DNA from: Paramacrobiotus metropolitanus
Taxonomy: Eukaryota > Tardigrada > Eutardigrada > Parachela > Macrobiotidae
Direction of reading: 5' to 3'
Length of the DNA stretch: 64,000 bases
Assembly: GCF_019649055.1 (NCBI RefSeq)
Contig: NW_026570233.1
Span: 558,001 to 622,000, forward strand
A program made the translations under genes and the position numbers. The notes under the pieces were generated by a model. That model was given only the letters and a program-made list of their open reading frames with translations. It did not search any database and was not told the origin of the DNA. The first letter of the stretch is position 1; every line of letters begins with the position of its first letter. Below are positions 11,301 through 24,049 of the stretch, in pieces.

Positions 11301-14300
11301 ATGTGCTGGAATAGGACGGATAAATATGTGTTTATATATTACTTGTAGATTTGCCAGACCAGATTAATGTTACACGTACAACAGAACTTTTTGTTGAATT
11401 AACGCGTTTCTTCAATCGTTAATATGTGCGACTTGCGAGGACACTCGGCTTAGTCGCTTACCGAATACCTTCCGCCACTGCGGCAACACGGCACCATTAA
11501 GTACTTCCTGTTGCGCAGTGCGCGTCCGAGATGACATCACCAGCATATCCTCGATGGCAAACGGTGAACTTGCACAAGAAACCGTTGTACTTTCATTGGA
11601 AGAAGACTCTAATGAACCGGTCGTATTGGACAACGTAACATTTTCTTCGTTGATTGGAGTAGTTGTTACGGCCGGCGTTACGGTGGTATTTGTATCCAGC
11701 GAAATAGCAGTACTGGATTCATCGACAGTCGCATTTGGAGCGATAGTTGTGACGGACTCGTTAAGTGTACCGTTTGGACTCGTTGTGGTTACATTCACGG
11801 TGATATTTGCCGGCGACGTTGTGGTTTCTTCTACACTTTCGGTTGTGACTTCCGGCATCGACGTTCCTGATTCCGGCGTGGTTTCATCGACACTTATGTT
11901 AGCAGTGGGAGGGCGAAGCGATTCCGTTACGCTTAAAGGCGTGGTGGCACTCGGTGGCGGCACCGTAATTCCGGCTGCCTTTCCGGCCGGTAACAGTTGC
12001 AGATTCCCCGAAGAATCGGGTACGGCCAGAACGTTGGGTAAATTCGCTTTAGCGACTTCCTGGTGGAACTGGTCGCGTACCTGGTCAACCGGAACCGGCG
12101 TGTCGGATGTGCCCTGGGCGGAATAACTGATCTGTCTGGCTTTAGTGCCGTTCTTGCTGGGTACCGGCGTTTCGCTGTCGATACTTAACTCCACATTAGA
12201 AACATTAGGACCTATAATAAAAGGTCAGATGTCTGTGTTCTAGAACCAGCGCAACATTTCAAAATAATTTAGGTTTTAAAAAAAGAAGTTTTTAAGATAG
12301 ATCAGCACAGACATTGGCAGTGACCTCAATAATATAGCTGTTGCTATACCATAGCGCTGCAGTTACGTACCAAGTGCATTCTGCCACAGAGGTTTCAGCT
12401 GTTTATTGAGCACTTCGTCCCGCTGCTTCGTATTCTCCACACTAACAATGGTAATATCCCCAATATTAAAGGCCACAATTTGCATGCCTTGTTCGTCCGG
12501 CGGACCGAACGTCACCGTGGATCCCAGCGCATCATGCGAACTCACCGTCACCGGCTCAATATCACTCCGATAATCCCCGGTGTAATCACTGACCAGTGGG
12601 TTCGGATTGGATTCAAACGCAATCGGTGAATTATTATCCATCGGCGACGGTCGTCTCGGTGTGGTCACTTTTTGTGCACCCCTTCCGGTAGTCGATGGAG
12701 CAGCTGTAGTTGATGCCGACGGAAGCCCTGCCTCAAGGGTGGTTGGTACAAGCGGAGCCTCAGAGGTGGACATTATTTGATTCATTTCGCCGCCGACCGG
12801 AACGATATCGCTCCCGAAATCCCCGGTGTAGTTACTAATCAGCGGGTTATCATTAGTCCGGAAACCGCCGGCCATGGCGCTAGCTCCGGATCCCAGCGGA
12901 CCGGTGAACCCGGACGACGCCGCGAACCCCCCGACCCGAATGCGCTTTCGCTTGGTGGTTAAGAAGCTGCCGGCAGGCGTCGTCGTTGGGACAGAAAGGT
13001 CACCAACCGCCGAGGGACCAGTCGTCGCATTATGATCACCAAAACTGAACAGGACGGTGCCGTTGGGTACCGCGTTGGTGTCATTGGAGAAGGATGCCGC
13101 ACCCGGCCACGCCGATTTCAGTTGGTGGAGTACGTCGTTACCCGGCCAATCTGCCGGTACCGAGAAGTTGATATTTGTCCCTGTATTTTGCGGCGCAACA
13201 GTAACTTGCGCCACGCTCGCTGGTAGTGTCGTGTGACGTGCCCGGCGGGACCAACGCGTTGTCACTTGTTCGCCTGAAACAGTGGTTAGTGATGTTGACG
13301 CTTCCGACGAGCCAACCGCCAGTGGTCCGGATGTTACTTGCTGTAAAGATGTCGCTGGTGTCGTACTTTCCGATAACGCATTTGTCACTAGTGTCGCCTG
13401 GTCAACGGATGGTGATGTAACATTGGGATTGCGGAAACTAAACTCAACATATCCATTCGGTAAGGATTCATTGGAGAACAGCGCTAGTCCCGGCCACGTG
13501 GTCTTCATCTGGTTGAGCATATCGTTGCCCGCCCAATCCGCCGGTACCGTGAAATTAATGAACGGGTTGGGCGCCTCCGTTGCGCCGCCATTCGCCGCTG
13601 TTGTTCTTCGTCGCCGGCGCCTTGAAACAGAAGCCGCCCCCGTCGTAGCGGTTGTCGTTGCGTACGAGTCTGGTTGACTTTTAATGGCGTTGCCGGTCGT
13701 ATTGATAGCGGCGCTTTGTAGTGGGAAGATATTAGCGTTTTCGCTGGTGTTCCCGGCTAACGGCGATGTCGGTGTCGTGGTGCCGGTTACCGATAAGAGA
13801 ATGGTGTTGTTGTCGTTATCCGGTACCGCCCAAACGTACGGGAGTTTTTGCCGTACGACCTCCTCGCGGAATTGCCGTCTAATATTTTCCAAATCAAGCG
13901 GTTCGTAGGAACTGATGTTAGCCAAATACGTAACAAACCGCACGGCTTTGCCGTCTGGCGTAACCGATGTAATCCACGGCTTATCGCTGATTATCGACAG
14001 CTTTATGTCTTGCGATTTTGATCCTAGACAAAAAAACTGCATTTACTGAGTACATAAATTTTCTTATGATGAAATAATTTTTACCTCAGCGACATACATA
14101 CCGGCAAGATTCTTCCACAGCGGTGTTACGACATCCGATAATAATCCATCACGCTCTTGTGGTGATGATGCAATCATTACCAGGCTGTCATTGGTTGATT
14201 GATGATTGATTGCCGGGTGATTTAGAACCTCTTTAGCCACAAATTACAGCATGATTAGTTATTTATTTAAAGAGCACGCGCACGTTTAATGCAGTTTTTC

Positions 14301-14753
14301 CAGTTTACCTGCTGCAGAAGCAGCCACGGCATCTCTAGTGGAAGCTATATCACATCTGATGAAAACGAGCTGCAGGGAATCAAAAATAAAATTTAAGGAT
14401 TAGTCTGATTATGATAAATTATGAATATTTCAGTCTGCATTCATGAAAACAGTTATATTTAGAATTATTGTCGTTTGTCATATAGCGTACAGATACTTAT
14501 CAGCTATCACAAGGGAGCATTTACTCTGTATAGTAGTTATATAAATAGTTCCACAAAAGTAGTCAAATTTACGCTGTGTTTGCAAGAAGCCGTTTAATAA
14601 AATTGCGACGGTTAGGTTGTCCGCATATATTTCAACCCAAAATTTTATAGTGTATGAATTTCAACAGTTTTCTCATGGGCATACACTTCCACGTACCTGT
14701 GAAATTATTATCATAAAAATCCAGAAATATCTTATCACAACCATATTGGCCAT
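8321..14753 (-). CDS. Large secreted mucin-like protein with a repeated unknown domain
   Basis: Exons recognisable from splice sites and phases: 14311-14376, about 14107-14240, 12371-14023, 11462-12211, 10268-11061, 9904-10035, 9491-9832, 9111-9361, 8671-9057 and 8321-8612. A likely first exon at 14697-14753 encodes a signal peptide (MANMVVIRYFWIFMIIIS); the link to the rest is unresolved. A recurring unit has a beta-rich start (IISDKPWITSV, GKAVRFVTYLA), a helix, and the phrase LPYVWAVPD or a variant (LPNVLAVPD, IPEIAAVPE). A companion unit ends in RDEVLNKQLKPLWQNALG or a variant. Thr/Ser-rich linkers with many N-x-S/T sites join the units. The largest exon also repeats NFTVPADW modules and NPLISNYTGDF modules beside polybasic sites. 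One-base shifts near 10852, 9970 and 9048 are needed. The function is unknown; it is likely extracellular. It is related to the gene at 19308-20749. Confidence 0.65.
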
Positions 14754-15351
14754 AGTATGGCAGGGACGCCGTTATTTAAGCGCTATTGAATTATCCAGTA
14801 AAATATTGTGATAATTATATGCGGCATGTGAATACGGCTAAAAACATTCTTTGTAGCGAAATAACTCGAACAGCTGCGCGCCGCACAGAAAGTCAGACAG
14901 CGGCTGAAGAATTGTTCCGTCAGACAATATGATTCGCTTTCGAAGAAAAACCCAACAAGCGGATCCAATTATCATTTTACTCATTAGTCATTTAAAAAAA
15001 ACCAGTTGTGTACCGTAAATTATCTATACTAGGGTGAACATAAATACAACCGACCAAGAATCAGGCGCATTACGCGGCCATTCTTTTGGAGGATGTTTAC
15101 GGTTATTGTTGTGCATTATTGGGCAGTGATGCGGAGCGGGTCGATTCCCAAACGTCTGTTTGAGAGCGCACGGACACGCATCATTGCGGCCATTTACCAG
15201 TAACAGTCGCAGCAACACACACGCTCGTGCAAAATTAATTAAACCATACCGGCAACAATCAACGAACGGTAAGAAAATTATAAAATATTCATAGAAAAGT
15301 GTACAAATGTGTGTATCGGCTGAAATTTGCGCCAACAACATGCCGGCAAGG
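14754..15351. other. Intergenic region, no gene seen
   Basis: This interval lies upstream of the large secreted gene and downstream of NYN gene 1. It has several short frames but no domain, no convincing splice pattern and no RNA gene that could be recognised. Confidence 0.5.
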
Positions 15352-16182
15352 TTAGTCAGTCAGAAGGGTCAAATCCCATACGTCCTTGGGATGCAGTACA
15401 ACTTTGTTCCCGCGGTAAACATTCTGGATTTCCAGGTCCTTGGCTCGCTTACGCAGCTTATCATCATCTACAAAGATAATCCTTACAACTGCTTTGTATG
15501 GATTATTTTTAATGATTTGTGAGAGTTAATCACTGTTATGTAAAAAGTAATTTATGAAATTATTACGCCCTTACTGGTGAACAAGATAACCGTGACATTC
15601 TGGTTCAACTGGAAGTACTTGTTCAAATGGTCGATGATATAATTGTCTGCCGTGGCATCAAGTCCATTCGCTCGCCAACCGCACGTGATGTCCACTCCTA
15701 ATAACAGCACACTCGAGTATAATTATCAGTTACAAATTGCGCAATTTAATGTCTGTGCACTATATACGAAATGCATCCCCTGTTCCATTAAAGATGAAAC
15801 AAACTTTTTTTAAGAATAACTGGATACAGACCCTAAAAATAAATTTTTTCATCAAACTTAATTAATAAAGTTTAAACTTAATTGACTAACCTTCTACTGG
15901 GGTGGACTGGATTCGTGGCGGGCCAGCATGTACAATCGTTCCTCCTGTAGAAAGATACTGGTAACGACAGGCAGTGGCAGTACAATCCTGCTGCTTCCCG
16001 CCGCAGACAATCCGAATGCGCTGGTTATTGCTCAGCGTAAAGCCGTTCTCACGCATCACACCACGGGTGAGAATTTTCGTGCACTGGTCCAGTTTCAGTG
16101 TCCGGGGGACGGCTTCATTCTCAATATCCCACAGGACACAGACTTTGTCGTAGTTGGGATCGGTTGGTGGTCCGGATGCCAT
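15352..16182 (-). CDS. NYN-domain RNase-like protein 1 (soluble)
   Basis: Three exons, 15891-16182, 15575-15697 and 15352-15488, all joined in phase 1, give 183 aa. The start is MASGPPTDPNYDKV. The fold signature begins at VCVLWDIENEAVP, where the Asp of WDxEN is the usual first acidic metal ligand of NYN (PIN-like) nucleases. Then come RIRIVCGG, a short Cys-rich stretch, VDITCGWRANG with further Asp residues, the strand VTVILF, and finally IIFVDDDKLRKRAKDL. No membrane segment is seen, unlike the two paralogues at 17480 and 60091. NYN proteins usually cleave RNA; activity here is inferred from the family. It is transcribed head-to-head with NYN gene 2, 1.3 kb away. Confidence 0.75.
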
Positions 16183-17479
16183 CTTGACTTCAACAAAATC
16201 CTGCGTAACTCGATGTAAACTTGTACACGCAACTTTATAATTAGCGTATTAAAATTAACTGGATTTAAAAGCACTTTAATTCCGCTACAAACAAGTAGAG
16301 TAGGCTTATATACTCGTGAAATTTGATATACATTTGCCTAACAGAGTTATGGTCATCAGCCTGGGCAATCTCAGTTTATCTGTTTATTTCATTGTAGATA
16401 AATGTGGCATGCATTAATTGTCATGATGAGCGCAATTTTAATTTCTTTGTGTAAAAATATTTTCAGTATTGAGTCACTGGCCAATGCATTTAATTAAATG
16501 GCAAGGTGTGATGATATAAATACGAGTATCATAATCTGCCTATCCATCCCACAGTGCTGAGGCTTAATGCGAGCAACATTGTTATCGGTTATTCGGTTCA
16601 TTGACAGACTTCCGAGTACTGTTTTGAAAATGTCTTCACTGGCACGTGCACTGCACTCCGCAGCGAATTTACTATACTTGTGGCCGATTATCAGCGTACG
16701 AGTATGCAATGCATAACTGCAAAGCTGATAAGGGATGGGAGTTTATGTCTTTGTTAGTAACGAATTAAAACCAGTTGTTTTTACAATAATTGCTCATATT
16801 TCGATGGCTGCCATAATATTTCATGATTATTTATCACTGTGCTGACCCATGACTATTCTATGAATTTGACTATTAATTTTTAAAATTCGGTACAACTATG
16901 TTGTCGTTTGCTGTCACATAATTATGTTCTCTATCGCTCTATCTACATAGTACAGTAGTTGACATCCCAAAGAAATGTTTTCATTATCGCTGTTTATGCA
17001 TGCGCTTGTCAGAGAAACCGGCGTTTTCGCATATCTAATTGGTATTAATGAATGCATGACTAATCGATGCAAGCGCAATGTTTATGCAAGTATAATGCCA
17101 GTCTGCAGACATGCAACGTTGGCAGAAGATCAAATACACTGCACACATGTGCGCTACCATCAAAACGGTTCTTTTTACACCCGTGATAAATTAACAATGA
17201 AAACGGCTGTTTAAAGATGCGTACCACCATCACTTGGGTACAATCGTATAATATATACACACTCTCGCTTTCCAGCCACCGCAATAAAATCCTCACTGCA
17301 TTCCGGTTTTTACACGATGGCACGTACCAATGCCGCATATACAGTGTACCGCACCTTCACCACTTGACAGCACGTTAGCAATCGCCGCGGGAAAGAATGC
17401 CTAGTGTTGCATAGCACCATCAGAAAACCGTAGCGTGCGGAAATGCTGCTTTTCCGTTGAATCTTCACTTGTTTCAAAA
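16183..17479. other. Divergent intergenic region between NYN genes 1 and 2
   Basis: This stretch presumably contains both promoters. It has a TATA-like run near 17250 (ATAATATATACAC), and no gene or repeat could be supported in it. Confidence 0.5.
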
Positions 17480-19188
17480 ATGCCCGTGGAGATTGGTGAT
17501 CTGGCGGGAACGGCGCATGTGCGCTGCTTCTGGGATCTGGAGGATGCCACACCGGTGGCGTTGACGCGGTTTGATCTGCCGCGGTGTGTCAGTATTATCA
17601 AGGACATCTTTAGTGGCTACGGGATTACGCTGAACCCGAAAAATCGGATACGCTTGTTCTGCGGCGGACAGAGATGTGATGCTGTCAGCTGTTTCTACGA
17701 TACGCTGTGCGGACTGAACAAATCCAGCGCCGGATATCCGTTTCCGACGGAGTTCAACTGTAAGTGATATTTTGATTGATGGAGCATAACGTGTCGGTGT
17801 ATGGCGAGAATTATGCAGCGTCGCTGGTGCGATTGCAGGTGTGGATATTGTGTGTGAAAAATTCAGCGGAAATGCTGGTGGTTCGTCACAGCAGAAGTCG
17901 CATTATCAGCTGCTGCACAATCTCAAAGAAGTCTTGAGTAATGAACGGATCGGCACAATTATCCTTATTTCCAGTAAGTAAAGCAAAATATTTGCACCTA
18001 TTTACTTAATAATTATTATATTCTTTCGCTGTGTCATATTGCATTACTAGTCAATTTGCTGCTGAATAAAATGCTGTTGTAGTCTAATTGCTTAGTAATC
18101 TGTTTTCTTCACTAACTGCTAAATAAATCTACAATTAATCAAAAGTATGACAGGATAAAACACTTCGCGCACAATTAGAGCTAACAATAAGTCGGCTATA
18201 ACGGCTAAAAACGAGTAAAGGAATGTAAAAAACTATGAAAATATGCATATCACCACCGCGATACTGCAAGTCTGTATTGCAATAGTTTTTGTGGTGGTAA
18301 GCGGCGCATACTGCATATATATTATGCATAAAAAGTTTAAGTTGCACATACACTGGTGCATTTAAAAATGATTTCTGGTTTTACATTTGCTTTTAGAAAC
18401 GCACTAAAGATTATCATAGCAGCATCATGCAAAAACTGAATATTTAAGTATTGTACACGTACTTAAAACATTTTTGTCATGCAACTGAAACTAAAACTTT
18501 TATATTTTTTATAAATTCTTATATTTTTACGAGTCTTTAATATTTTGCTCAGATTTCCTTTTACGTTCTGCCTAAAAAACCAGAGAAAGCGTAGTCTAGC
18601 GGCTTTCGATCTGCTACCATGTAACGGCTTAGGGATGAAAACTGCCTTTACGTGGTAGCAGAGCGTAAGCCTATGGACACAGCTAGTTCTTGTTTTCAGA
18701 AACAGCTTATAATTACGGAAGCTACGAAAAAACCAAAGCGATTTTTTAGAAACATTGGTTAGAATATACATTTTAGCAATATAATTTTTGGTAAAAGTAA
18801 GTTGTTTACAATAATTATAATTAACCAGCTAAAATTGTTATTAAAACACTTACAGCTTCTGTTTGAAGTAGCAGATGGCAGTTATATTTTGACCAAGGCA
18901 TAAAGCCACAAGGCATCAAGTTTCTCAATACTTATAGAAGACGAGAAGCTCCGCCATAAAGCAGAAAAGCGGAAACAGCATCCCAAAGCCCAGACAATCC
19001 TGGTTTATGAACTGCAGTATATCACCAACTCTTCCACTACCCCGTCTACCATTGTGCCGTTTTTCGTACCCGTTCCATCTGTGAAAACACCCTTCCCCTG
19101 GGCGACCGTTATTCTCAACGTCATTTTATTTAGCCTAGCTTTTTTGTTTGTAAAGATGGGCTGGAATGACGACGAAGGATTTACTTAA
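17480..19188 (+). CDS. NYN-domain RNase-like protein 2 with C-terminal membrane anchor
   Basis: Exons 17480-17759 and 17839-17973 (phase 1 joins) are clear. A third exon ends at 19188; its acceptor lies near 18890 but could not be fixed. The start is MPVEIGDLAG. Motifs follow NYN gene 1 in order: VRCFWDLEDATPV (Asn of WDxEN replaced by Asp), RIRLFCGG, VDIVCEKFSG, IGTIILIS, and ILIEDEKLRHKAEKR. The last exon then departs from the paralogue: a Ser/Thr/Pro-rich linker leads to a hydrophobic helix (WATVILNVILFSLAFLF) and an acidic tail MGWNDDEGFT. This looks like a single C-terminal anchor, with the nuclease-like domain on the cytosolic side if it is tail-anchored. The second intron is unusually long (about 0.9 kb) and holds a hairpin. 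Confidence 0.7.
18611..18661. repeat. Inverted repeat in an intron of NYN gene 2
   Basis: Arms CTGCTACCATGTAA (18611-18624) and TTACGTGGTAGCAG (18648-18661) pair with one mismatch around a 23-nt loop. AAAAAACC-containing flanks at about 18573 and 18725 suggest a degraded foldback element. No tRNA features (anticodon arm, T-loop consensus) are present. Confidence 0.6.
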
Positions 19189-19307
19189 AAGATTTATTTA
19201 CTAATACTATGTTCCGCATGCCAAAATTAGACTGTCCTAAACAACTTTAATTGTTTGTATAATATATGAAATGAGTCCTTGAACCCGGTAATACAAATGA
19301 ACACGGT

Positions 19308-20749
19308 TTAAATTTGGAATACACGTTTGAACACGCGACTGGACATTTCGGTCAGTTTTCCCATCGTGTCGATTAAATTGCTCATGAGTAAAAATGAACC
19401 GTAGTCTGGAACCGAAGAGGGAATTTCCTTAGGAAGAGCCGGCATCGTAATGTTCACGGGAATTACCGGCGCTGCCAGATTGATGAAGGTTAACGGAATC
19501 GTCGGTTCGGTAACGTTGTCCCACAAAGAAATATTCGATACGATCGAGAACGCTGTTATGTTTTGCACAGACACTATCGAAAGGTCGTCCGGCCTGGTAT
19601 AATTCGGGCAAACGTAGTTGCATGGCTCGGTGACGTTAACATAGACAACGCTAACATTCACCGGCATCTCGATAACTGTTTCGTCCACCGCAGCCGCTTC
19701 GGCATCCTCTTCACTAATAAACCATAATCCTTCAACGGGGAAAGCCGCCACCACTTTGCGGAACCGGCGTTTAGCCTCCGAAACGCTTATTCCCGTGCTG
19801 ACTTGTCCAGACACTCGAATAACAATATTTCGCAATACCGGCGTGCTGAACGACATCCCGCTGAAATTTGGCTGAGTAGTTGTTGTCGGTATCGTGGTGT
19901 TGTTATCGAACGCCGGGATAATGAAGTCCGGGATCTTCCACAGATTGCGCACCGCCGAGATGTTGAGATGGAGGCGGAATTCGTTCTTCAACGCCAGCTC
20001 ATCGAAATCCGTGTTGGCGGTGGCGGTGATTCGGTAGGTGATGCTGCGAATGGGAACGCCTTCACTGGTGGCGTAGGCTTCCGATGGGCGGTCGCTTATA
20101 ATGTCGACCTGCAGATGGCTAATGTTCGCCGCTACAAAAATTAAAAATCTGCTGTTATGCAATGGAGTTATACAAGAAATGTTGTAGCTGTGTACCGGCT
20201 GCGACTTTTTCCCACACTTGCTTGATATCCTCCATTATCTTGTCGCGTTGCGCTCGACCGGTGGCGGTGATTTCAATGGAGTCCGTAATCACTACGGGTC
20301 GACTGTTGGTTAACGAACCGTTCCGCATCAAAGGTTTTGGTAGACCGTCCAGAAACAGATACGGCGAGCCGTCATCCGTGAACTTTTGCGTAAAAAAGGG
20401 AGAATCTATTAGTAGATCGATCTTGACCTTTTCCACTTCCGGGCCTGATTAAAGGAAGCTTTCAGTTACAGAAGCTGTCACTTGATACAGAAGGTAATAT
20501 TGAGTACTTACGTAGGGAAAGTTCATACGCTTGCCGAATGCGCTCAAGAACCACATCTCGGGCATTATTAGAGCTATTCGGGAGCACGATGACCATTGTA
20601 TCGAAAAGATGCACTAAACCATAGACAAAATTATTAATTGTAACCTTTGATAAGTAGACATTAACGCTGGCATGTGCCGAACAGATTATGAGCTCTTTCG
20701 CATAGCCGGTTAACAGAAAAAGCGTTATTAGTACAAGTACCTTGTCCAT
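19308..20749 (-). CDS. Secreted protein with the repeated unknown domain (smaller paralogue)
   Basis: Three exons, 20512-20749, 20196-20444 and 19308-20131, joined in phase 1, give 436 aa without any frameshift. ATG 20749 opens a signal peptide (MDKVLVLITLFLLTGYA). The protein then repeats the unit of the large gene at 8321-14753: MVIVLPNSSNNARDVVLER; IDLLIDSPFFTQ with SIEITATGRAQRDKIMED and VWEKVAAG; VDIISDRPSEAYA with IRSITYRITATA, ending in LWKIPD; and a fourth copy ending in LWFISEED. The C-terminal third has dense N-x-S/T sites and Cys in EPCNYVCPNY. It is a predicted extracellular glycoprotein whose domain is not recognised. Its 3' end lies about 120 bp from that of NYN gene 2 (convergent). 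Its intact frame makes it the reference for the larger relative. Confidence 0.8.
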
Positions 20750-21769
20750 TTTGTGCCAGGACCAGAAGGCAGGGGATGCCTGCACTTAAGAGGAGCACCT
20801 AAAACCATTACCAAGAGCAACACATTACTGGAGCAAAATATTGCATTTTAATCAAACTGTTGTAAAGCGTAAACTGACTTACGAGGATGCTAATTGCTCG
20901 AGACATCATAAAAATCCTGGGAAAAACAACCAAGATTGGACCTAATGGTGTGATGGATACCAAAAAACTGGTTCAAGGAGTTATACAAATGCAATACTGA
21001 GATGTTTAAAACTGCCATGAGATCCGACCATCAACTTTACATGCAGTAATTAAAAGCTTTCAGTTTGTCTATCCGCTGTCGTATCTCTTCGATCCAATTC
21101 GGAAAGGCCATCCATCCGTGCAAATATCTTTGTTGTGTGTTATGCAGTACAGCAATTACGGTGTAACGATCGTTCTTGTTTTGGATTTACAATTATTATC
21201 TGATTATAAAAAGCCTCCTAGCGTGTGAAAAAGTCTGGTGTTGATGTTTACAGCGGCGACTCAATAGAGAGAGCTACACCATGCCGATCGCTTCGATCGT
21301 GTGCGGTGGTCATAAAAAAACTTACTAAATTCAAACCGGCATATTAACAAACGCATAAGTATCTTTACGTTTAATTGCTGATCGTTATAACCAGAACCGT
21401 AAGGAATGAATTCAAGGGTTAGCCCAATCCATCCGACTCGCGCAAAATTCACCTTTTAACAGGAGACGGAAGACCGTTGCTTATACCGGTTAGCACGTAC
21501 ATAAAAAGTAAATGTTCGCTACATATGCTTACAGATTCGGACAGTGTCACAAAAGTTGCATTATCTATAGCCTATATATAGACGATAGTAGTTTCGATAC
21601 CCGATAGAAGCACGTAAGCTTTAGCAGTTATCCAAATAGAGAAGAACAAACAAGATGAAAAGTCTATGAAAATTTAGACTTATGACAAAACGGTTGGCCT
21701 GGCTACTTTCCGTGCAACAAAAAAAATTCGAGAACTGAAAATACCGTCTCGCTGGGCCATGCGCAAGCA
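20750..21769. other. Intergenic region left of the Hsp70 array
   Basis: About 1 kb without a supported gene. It contains a TATA-like stretch near 21570 (CCTATATATAGACG) and the upstream region of the secreted gene. It marks the left edge of the A/B array. Confidence 0.5.
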
Positions 21770-23768
21770 TTAAACGACATTATCCAAGCGAATTTCAATA
21801 TCCATTTTATAGTGGGCGATGTCGCCTTTGCCTTGCGCAGTCGCATGCAAGATATTATTCCCATCGATGTTGTACGTTACATCAAACTTGCACTCTCCCC
21901 TCTTCCGTGGGGGCAAACCAGGAATGACAAATCCTCCAATTCGGAACTTGTCCAAAGTGAATCCGCGTTTACTCTGATACACACTGAAATCCACCTCTGT
22001 CTGATAATCGTAAGATGTGTGGAAAACGTCGGTAACACTGGAAGGGAATGCTGTCCCCCGAGGAATCAGATCGCAGATGCGTGTACTGCCTGGCCGCGAT
22101 CGATCCACCACCTTCAGTCCATAATGGTACGCTGTGACCTCCTGTACGTTGGTTGGCTGACGGTTGTTTATGCGGTAGGACTGCATGGCGGCGCCACGCG
22201 CGATCGTCTCATCCGGATCGGCATCCGCGCACACCACTCCTTCCCGGCCGAAAAACGTCTGCAGGGTCTCTTTCACCGCCGGCATCCGACTGCTGCCGCC
22301 CACCAAGATGACCTTGTCGATATCTCCAGGCGCCAATTTAGCGGCTTCCAGGGCGTTCTTCACTGGAACCAAGATGCTCGGGAGCAGACCGCTGAACATG
22401 CCGTTGAAGGTCGCTTTCGTCAGCTCTAAATCGTAGTCAAGGCCTTCACGCAGCTTGTGCACGATTTCCCGATATGTGCCACTGTAGGGACTGGACAGCG
22501 CGATCTTGGCCTGTTCGGCGGCCAGTTTCAGTTTTGCCAAGGCTTTGCTATCATGGGCCAAATCGATGCCATGGCGGCGACGGATGTCGTCCAGGAAATG
22601 CTGGACAATCTCGGCATCGAAATTCTCCCCGCCCAAATACATGTCGCCGTCCGTGCTGAGGACGCGGTACTCGTTGCGGCCCTCCACCTTCATGATGCTG
22701 ATGTCCAATGTTCCGCCGCCGAAGTCGAAGACTAGGATGGTGCACTGCTCATCCACGACGCCGCCGTAGGCGATGGCGGCGGCGGTCGGTTCGTTCAACA
22801 GGCTAACGTCTTTGAAGCCTGCCAGGCGGGCGGCGGTCAGCGTGGCGGCGCGCTGAGTCTCCATGAAATTAGCCGGAGTAGTCACTACCGCGGAGGTCAC
22901 CTTGCTGCCCAGGAATCCTTCAGCCATCTCCTTCAAATACCCAAGCAGCGAGGAGCTGACCTCCTCCGGACGGATAACCTTCTGCCAGATGACGTTGCCG
23001 CTCTCGCTGCACTGTTCGACCTGCAAACAGCCGCGTTTACAATGCATTGCAGGGAAAACGTGAACAGTTAACCATAAGCAACTTTTGCACGAGCGCAAGG
23101 CAATGAAATGAGCTTTATAAACTACAGACAAAGAACTTTACTCGTACGCTGTACGGTTAGCACTTGATACTGATACTGACAGAAGAACTCTCTTCTGAAA
23201 TATTATTTTCGTATTGAAAATTTCGTTTTATGAAACGCACTGTTTTAATAAGACTTTATTCGTAGCTGTTTTGCCGCTTTCGGTTATATAAGCGTAAGAT
23301 CGATATAAACCGGGCAGGTGTAAACGAAATGTAAATTAAACAGTCTTACGATAAGAATGCCTAGTATACATCTTGAAGTTCTTAACATCTATAAACGTAA
23401 TTAACAAACCTATACCCGTATAAATTCAAGTATTTAAATCAGAGATAACCAGCAATCACCCGTATGGCCGGGGATCCTCTATCGTTGATGATTGCAAAGG
23501 GCATCAGACTGCGTTCCACTGTCACAGCGGGATCGTCGAATCTGCGTCCAATGATCCGCTTAGCGTTGCGGATAGTATTGCGACTGTTGTCCGGGCTAAG
23601 GCGTTTGGCCTGTCGGCCCACATCCATCCCGTCCCGCTCCAGGCGCACCCACGACGGTGTGGTGGCGTCGCCGATTTTGTTCTTAATCACCTGCGGACTC
23701 CGGCCATGCTTGTAGACAAACAGGCAGCAGTGCGTCGTGCCCAGATCGATGCCTACTCCGTCAGCCAT
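21770..23768 (-). CDS. Lidless Hsp70, array copy A1
   Basis: Exons 23460-23768 (103 codons) and 21770-23020 (416 aa plus stop), joined in phase 0 over a 439-nt intron, give 519 aa. The start MADGVGIDLGTT is chosen because all five A copies share it. ATPase motifs are intact: GIDLGTTHCCLFVYKHGR, NAKRIIGRRF (active-site Lys), NEPTAAAIAYG, LVFDFGGGTLDISIM and VILVGGSSRMP. The usual hydrophobic Leu-rich interdomain linker is missing; NVQEVTAYHYGLKV stands there. The beta-sandwich substrate domain follows (LIPRGTAFP, GGFVIPGLPPRKRGECKF) and the protein ends at IRLDNVV, before the helical lid and the EEVD tail of a roughly 640-residue Hsp70. A cytosolic chaperone ATPase is inferred. The intron donor is weak (GTGATT). 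It is divergent from B1. Confidence 0.9.
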
Positions 23769-24049
23769 GTCTGGATTTAAGTAAAACCGAGGCAAACAAA
23801 AATCCCTTGTATGCAGTACGCACAGAGCTGAAGATGGAAACCCCGAACAACACTCTTAAATTTTAAGGCATCAATCGACGATAGAAAAAGCGCGCCACGT
23901 TGGAAAAGTACACAGTTTTATACTGATTAAAATTGGAAACGCGTGAACTGGTGAACAACAATTAATTAAGATCCCGCGACCGGCTATAACGAAGAAAGCC
24001 CTATACAGCAGCTACAGCAGAATGAGAAATTGTGGCTCGTGCAGCGCGA

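Noticed and set aside
11518-12126. 202-aa plus-strand frame rich in Val, Ser and Thr
   Set aside because: It is the complement of the Thr/Ser-rich linker of the secreted gene on the minus strand, whose splice sites and phases are consistent.
18600-18680. Possible tRNA or small RNA hairpin
   Set aside because: The stem pairs well, but no tRNA-like arms or internal promoter boxes are present; it looks like a degraded foldback element.
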